Shown here: positions 61,020 to 64,000 of the stretch, in pieces
Numbering within the stretch: position 1 is the first letter of the stretch
How the letters are laid out: the number at the start of each line of letters is the position of its first letter
DNA from: Silene latifolia
Taxonomy: Eukaryota > Streptophyta > Magnoliopsida > Caryophyllales > Caryophyllaceae
Direction: 5' to 3'
NCBI RefSeq assembly: GCF_048544455.1
Contig: NC_133532.1
Coordinates: 14,014,948 to 14,078,947, forward strand
DNA: 64,000 bases
Notes under the pieces: generated by a model
What the model was told of the DNA's origin: nothing
Seen by the model: the letters and a program-made list of their open reading frames with translations, nothing else
The model's database searches: none
Translations under genes and position numbers: made by a program

Positions 61020-63074
61020 TCCCTCTTTTGTCTTGTGTTTTTCCCACCAATTTTGTCACCAAATTAGTATGGGCAAGTAAGCAGTAAGTAAGCTCGGCAA
61101 ACGGGTTAATCGAGTCGGTTTGTGGGTTAGATCATTCTAAATGTATATTACGAGTATTAATCTAGTAGTGAGAATAAATATTTACATTAGATTGGATGAA
61201 GTCAAGACCGATTAAGGTTGCGGATTAAGGTTGGGTCTTTTGTTGGATGCAAGTTTTAGTACGCTCGAGTCCTTCGAGGTGAGTCGGTTTTGTCAAGTTT
61301 ACTTGAAGCTGAGAGCATTAGAGCATGTTATGAAAGCTTAAAGCACATTTCTATACTTTAAATTTGAGTTAGCGACTTGACTTTCAATTTCACGAAGTAT
61401 ATGACCTGTAGCAAGCCTATACTTGGAAATAATCCAATTCGAAATATTCCGACAAACATGAAGATAACCCAAACGAACACAATGCGACCTAATTCCAACG
61501 ATTCGTAATAACCAAACTAATTAACCCAAAGTAACATTTGTAAAGCAACCCGATAACCTAAAAATAACTAAAAAGTCGTAATTAAGTTTAACTGATCGAA
61601 CCCAACCGAAATTACCCATTTACAAGTGGAAGTCTTGGAGTAAAACGTAAAGGACTCGATTTCTGGACAGAATTGGACTAGAAATCAGATTGTAATTGTG
61701 ACTGAAATGGACATGAAAACAAGGAACTAAACAAGGATATGACTTAGGCGAGATCACGAAGCGAGCCTAAGCCTAGGAATCTCGTTCATTATCACGAAGC
61801 AAGGACTAAATTCCGCCCAAAGCACTAAGCAAATGGAGGGTTTTCCGCACTAAGCAAGTAGAAAACTCAATTTTCAAACTCATAATTTTAATTCAACTCA
61901 ATCTGAAATTCTCATTAGGTTTGGTTGGTTTATACAGACCAAGCCTTACAATCTTGACCCTTGATTACAAGCTACATCTAAGGGCCACAAAAGACCTACA
62001 AAAGACTACAACAAGCAGCTAAAGTATCTTACACAAAGTTGAATACAAGACAAACAAACTAACTAGAAAACAATAAAGCATAAAGTAATAAAAGTGGCTG
62101 GTTGTTCTTGTTGTTTTTGGATGTGAGTAGGTGAGATCCTTTGCAGCACAAGGGCTCTAAGATCATAGAAGTGTCGTGGCTTGGGGAAGGTGCAACTTTA
62201 AAGCAAAGGAAAGAAACAACAACCCAAAAGGAGGACCGCAAGAGGTCACTTTCAATGTTCAAAAATTGTTATTGCTCTTCATATGCAAAAAGTCTTCTTA
62301 TTCTAAACAAGGCTTCTCTTCCTCCACTCCATGACATTATGACTCTTTGGGAATCATAGGATAACTTGGACGTTCTCTTTAGACAAGAAAAGTAGACTTA
62401 CAATCCCTTGTTGCACAAAGGTACAAAACAACCTTATCAATCACATTTCAGGATTTAGCCCTATATTGTAGAAGCCATGACTCTTAGCTCCGATTGAGTG
62501 AGGACGCCTTCCAGGTACCATATGAAATATAAAGGAGTTAGCTTTGCTCTCCAATTGGAATCACCCATATACGTGACCTAGAACACCACATGTTCAAATT
62601 TGAGTGATAATAGGTCAATTCTGGACATTCACCATTCTTCCCCCGGAAAAGCAGTGAATTTGAAACCTCATATCTCCTAGTTGAGGTTGAGTTAAGATGC
62701 CTAATATGATTCAAATCAAAGCTAATAAAGTTAACTTTCATATAAAAAAAAGATTCAACCTTAAACGTTGAGTAAAGCTTTAGTTATTGATCTTTTAGTG
62801 CACATAGGTCTTGGGTTGTCCAGTAATGCGTAGTCTGTTTGCAACGGCCATAACGCAAGCTATGGACCTGATATGGTAGTGATTCAAAATCCATTGTTTA
62901 GCTAAGATCCCAAGATTTCCAGTGACATAAGAATCACATGCTTTGCATGAGCACAACTTGAGATATAAAGCTGGGAAGTTAGGCCTGCTATAATGATATT
63001 TCTGAAAGCTATATAGAAGCTTGTTTTCTTCCATTGAAATGTACTCAAATGTGGATTGCTTCGTGGATTGTTTT
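61013..63074. other. Intergenic region between OEP16-4 and the right Tat element
   Basis: The first part holds the OEP16-4 promoter. 61097-61629 has loosely inverted ends (AAACGGGTTAATCGAGTCGG and CCCAACCGAAATTACCCATT) and looks like an old DNA repeat. 61640-63074 has a less AT-rich composition and no open frame of interest. It may be remnant transposon sequence that I cannot name. Confidence 0.4.
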
Positions 63075-63694
63075 TGTTCCGGGTGTAATTCCAGAGCAAG
63101 TATAGTTACCACCCGTGGCTTGTTGAATGATGTCTTGAGTTGAATTCTCCCTTGGTCTTAATCGTTCCTCTCGGCCTCTCCTGCAACAATGAACAGGCGA
63201 GGGCTTGGCTTTGAGCCAAGCGTACCCACTCCGACGCCCAAGTCAGTAAACTTAGATGTATAAGTTGTATGCTAATTGGCTAGGAATATATTGTAGAGAG
63301 ATAAGGAAGATTATACCAGATGAATAGTGTATTTAGGTCAAGTTGTGTATTTCTGGATTGGATGGGGTCCTTTCCTCAATGAAGGTTGAGGAGTATTTAT
63401 AGACTTCACCTTTTGTCACGTAGTGGCCAAGTGGCCAAGTGGCTAGCAGGTGGAAAGACTGATCTACCCCTCGGCCGAGGGACCTATGGCTGGCCGGCGG
63501 CGCTGGTGACCCCCGCCGAGGGGTCTTGGATATGAGTACGCGGATATGTGTCGGTGGCAGGTTGTCATCCGGGACCAGTGTTGGCAGCCGATGGGCCGCA
63601 TCGGCTAGGCTATCTAAGTCGTTGACTTGCTGTGGACATCCTTGACCTTGCTCAATATGTTGACTTGGTCAGCGGTGCAGAATATGCCCCATCA
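63075..63694 (-). repeat. 3' LTR of the right Tat element (620 bp)
   Basis: Read on the minus strand it runs from TGATGGGGCATATTC at 63694 to ACCCGGAACA at 63075. It shares start, end, TATA region and many blocks with the LTR at 7431-8008, but differs in the first third and in length (620 versus 578 bp), so the two copies belong to diverged subfamilies. Confidence 0.9.
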
Positions 63695-64000
63695 ATTTGC
63701 CCCCAGCGTAGTCTATGCCGTGGTATGGGCTCCGATGTACGTCTGAGCGTATATTCTGCGCAAGTAGTTTGTAGAAAATTTTCTACATCGGCTTCTTCTG
63801 CGGCGGCTTCTTTTGCCTCTGCCTGGTCTTTCTTAGGCCGTACCATATCCCCCTCCACATGGATGTGTATTGGGCATCCGATGTGGATAAGAAAGGGATT
63901 TGGCCGAGACCGGGGGAGAGGCGGTTATTTTTGATTGCCCCGGCCCGCGGTGTATGCGGCTTGGTCGATCGTGTGGCGGCGGAGAGCGGATGCATGGGAA
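63075..64000 (-). mobile_element. Second Tat-lineage element, 3' end entering from the right edge
   Basis: Fossil or possibly younger element. Only its 3' LTR and about 300 bp of internal sequence are in the window. The internal part (63695-64000) matches the reverse complement of about 7240-7430 of the left element, including a conserved ACACATCCATGTGGAGG stretch. Coding parts lie outside, so intactness cannot be judged. Confidence 0.9.

Overview
This is a plant nuclear window: spliceosomal introns, plant-specific gene families and a dense load of plant transposons. Everything fits a eudicot. The repeat types (a Tat/Retand-like Ty3 element, many MITEs with GGGTGTGTTTGG ends) would suit Caryophyllales, but that placement is a weak inference.

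Layout. Positions 1-8008 are the 3' part of a decayed Ty3/Gypsy Tat-lineage element on the + strand, ending in its 3' LTR. A second member of the same family enters at the right edge on the - strand (63075 to the end), so the two 3' LTRs face each other across about 55 kb of gene-bearing DNA. Between them I find six host genes whose exons I could follow codon by codon: a DExH-box RNA helicase with two CCCH zinc fingers (+, 8434-19157, 14 exons, DExH8-like); the mitochondrial CBS-domain protein CBSX3 (+, 23743-28057, 5 coding exons); a class I ubiquitin-conjugating enzyme of the UBC8/10/28 group (+, 34109-37604, 4 coding exons); a VARLMGL/DUF3741-associated protein (-, 40240-41208); a Golgi-type UDP-glucuronate decarboxylase UXS (+, 50528-56649, 7 exons); and an OEP16-4-like outer envelope channel protein (-, 58532-61012, 6 exons). 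They are independent eukaryotic transcription units with no shared pathway.

Between and inside the genes lie two LINE families, two nested solo LTRs inside a LINE, a short Helitron, and Tourist, Stowaway, hAT and Mutator-type MITEs, many with readable target-site duplications (TSDs). Three nests are clear: Stowaway inside Tourist inside another MITE that also carries a LINE (31.5-33.2 kb); two elements inside an Ac-like hAT element (37.8-38.9 kb); and an LTR inside an LTR inside a LINE (42.0-45.4 kb).

The most notable observations are: intron 1 of UXS reads as a U12-type AT-AC intron, and it also holds a Helitron inserted cleanly into a 30-bp minisatellite; the VARLMGL protein carries a triplicated 26-residue motif; a pair of Tourist elements sits head to head in a CBSX3 intron; and a solo LTR carries an array of 14-bp palindromes spaced about 20 bp apart upstream of its TATA-like box. 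I saw no CRISPR array, rRNA, tRNA or bacterial-type operon, and I do not see strong evidence of a wholly new multi-gene system.
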